From assembly GCA_956465555.1 (NCBI GenBank), contig OY101123.1, positions 124,001-188,000 on the forward strand: a stretch of DNA of 64,000 bases. Direction: 5' to 3'. Source of the DNA: Nitzschia sp. pyKryTriq1 (Eukaryota > Bacillariophyta > Bacillariophyceae > Bacillariales > Bacillariaceae). Positions 62,677 to 64,000 of the stretch are shown here, one piece after another (position 1 is the stretch's first letter; each line of letters opens with the position of its first letter). Position numbers and translations under genes: made by a program. Under the pieces are notes generated by a model. The model saw only the letters and a program-made list of their open reading frames with translations, did no database searches and had not been told where the DNA came from.

Positions 62677-64000
62677 TCAATCAACACAACATCGACAGAA
62701 AGCTCTACCACCACGCACGGTCGGTGGCTTCGTTGCTTCACTGAAAAACTCTTGCGTGGGCCGGCAGAACAGCGCAGCAACGAAGGCAGAATCGGGAGAA
62801 GTGTTGAAGGGCCTTCGTTTCCACGGACTTTATAAATCTCTATTCGGGAACGAGAACGCCAAAGCCTTGTAACCAGAATTACAGAATTACTTATGAGCGG
62901 CGGGTGGAATTCTCTGGTGAGAACTGGCAACTGCCTTCAACCGGCTGGTATGACAATATATGGAAATATTTAAAGGCGTTTCACGCATGATCTAATTGAT
63001 CATCGTCGACCTTGGACGTTAAAGTCGCGGGCGCTATTACCACTTGGCCCTTGTTCTTTTGTACTTTTGACATCAAATTCCACAAGACGACGGGGGCACA
63101 TTGCGCCGAATCGGCTGTGCAGTTTTCTGGCACAAGTAAGGAGATGTATCAATGGACGTCGCGTTCCGGTAAACAACGGAGGCGGCGAAGAACACGCAAC
63201 GCACGCACGACAGATACAGTACCTGCAATAACAGTAGGCGAACCAAGCATTCCATGTAATTCACTGACAATGCTGCTGGAGATAGGCGAACCAACAATTC
63301 CCTAGTTCTCCCTTGCTTCTCTCTCGTGTCCCGCGTGTTCTTCAGCAACGGTGCTGTGCGGTACAGTTCACGTACCTGAGAACAAATATGGTCATAGTAG
63401 TCGTAGAATGGGCGAACGCGCAGGCACGCGCATTGCACAATGACTTCGGGAAGCGTCCCGAATGACCGCAGCTCAGATGAGCGCACAATCTGGAAGATTC
63501 GCATCCGGAACACGTAACGATAAACACACCTTTGTAAGCCCCCCAATGGAAGAGTCTGAAGAAGATACGCCGATTCCCAAGAACGCGGGTGAACAATTCA
63601 GACGCGACGGCCACAACAAGGATAAGAAGAAGGGGAAGAAGGTTACCACCTGAAACGAAGTACCACGAGGGATACGTGTTACCCGCATCTCCCGTGGTAT
63701 ATACTGTAGTATTGATGCCTGCCCCGAAGACGACCGAGCGGGACTCTGTGAGTTAGACAGCCACGCAGATACTGTCAAGTGCTACGGCGGAAGGATAGGA
63801 TCCTCGCCAAAGTCAAGACGAAATACTGGAAGCGATCCCACAAGTACAGGATCCGGCTCTCGCTCCTTCCCTGTCGTCGCATCTTCCATCGGTCATCGTC
63901 GCATGTGCCATTCCTGATTTTAAATTTTGGATACGAAATTTTCGATGACTCATAAAGAACCCGGCTCATTTCATTATTATTTCTACTCCTACCTCGCAAC
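62677..64000. other. Right-end region without a supported gene
   Basis: Composition is less repetitive than elsewhere. A perfect hairpin (TTCGGGA-AGCG-TCCCGAA) lies at 63445-63462. An imperfect 20 bp direct repeat of TAGGCGAACCAA(G/C) occurs at about 63236 and 63282. Short open frames (plus 63012-63305; plus 63462-63653) show no domain. A gene extending past the right edge cannot be excluded. Confidence 0.45.

Noticed and set aside
1-64000. Search by eye for tRNA and rRNA genes
   Set aside because: No cloverleaf with a GGTTCRANNCC T-arm at the right spacing and no rRNA-like stretch was found; a covariance search could still find one.

Overview
This window is nuclear DNA from a diatom, probably a pennate one. 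Three things point there. First, protein families typical of these algae are present: an LRR transmembrane protein with a Cys-rich C-cap, a heat-shock-factor DNA-binding protein, and a CRAL-TRIO-like protein with a DVLLGRG (DUF6824-type) domain. Several precursors also carry a signal peptide followed by an ASAF-like motif, which indicates the complex plastid. Second, short GT-AG introns (96-229 bp) interrupt many genes. Third, remnants of Copia and Ty3/Gypsy retroelements lie between genes. Genes are on both strands, mostly monocistronic, with 0.1-3 kb between them. Intergenic DNA is rich in TAG/TAC-type microsatellite and in the palindrome TACCGGTA.

Layout, 0-20 kb: a 2OG-Fe(II) oxygenase (-), a three-exon LRR transmembrane protein (-), a three-exon HSF-type regulator (+), a targeted hypothetical protein (+), a small membrane protein (gene A, -) and a double-C2 protein (gene B, -). 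A and B are tied together by an apparently identical 1,625 bp tandem duplication that created a 5' fragment of A and a 3' fragment of B. SRP19 (+) follows.

20-41 kb: a twin CX9C protein (-) converges on SRP19. Two secreted pectin-lyase-fold paralogues lie in inverted orientation around a YoaK/DUF1275-like membrane protein. Then come a plastid-type class I/II aminotransferase (-), a zinc-ribbon SDR protein (+), a protein with three internal repeats (-) and a long class 3 lipase (-).

41-55 kb: an accessory stretch with an internally deleted Copia element, a pair of degenerate direct repeat blocks around a Ser-rich hypothetical gene, and a Gypsy protease relic. Embedded genes are a plastid-type ferredoxin-like/metallo-beta-lactamase protein, PET191, a DUF4050-like protein and a TPR-like protein.

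55-64 kb: the CRAL-TRIO-like/DUF6824 protein, a core-1-type beta-1,3-galactosyltransferase, a 5'-truncated berberine-bridge-type oxidase next to a dispersed repeat also present at the left end, an unknown acidic protein, and about 1.3 kb with no recognised gene.

I see no single pathway or operon. The parts that looked least ordinary are the mosaic inverted pair of secreted proteins, the A/B tandem duplication, the SDR protein without the usual catalytic Tyr, the TACCGGTA excess, and small repeats able to form hairpins. All joins were made by eye from splice consensus and reading frame.
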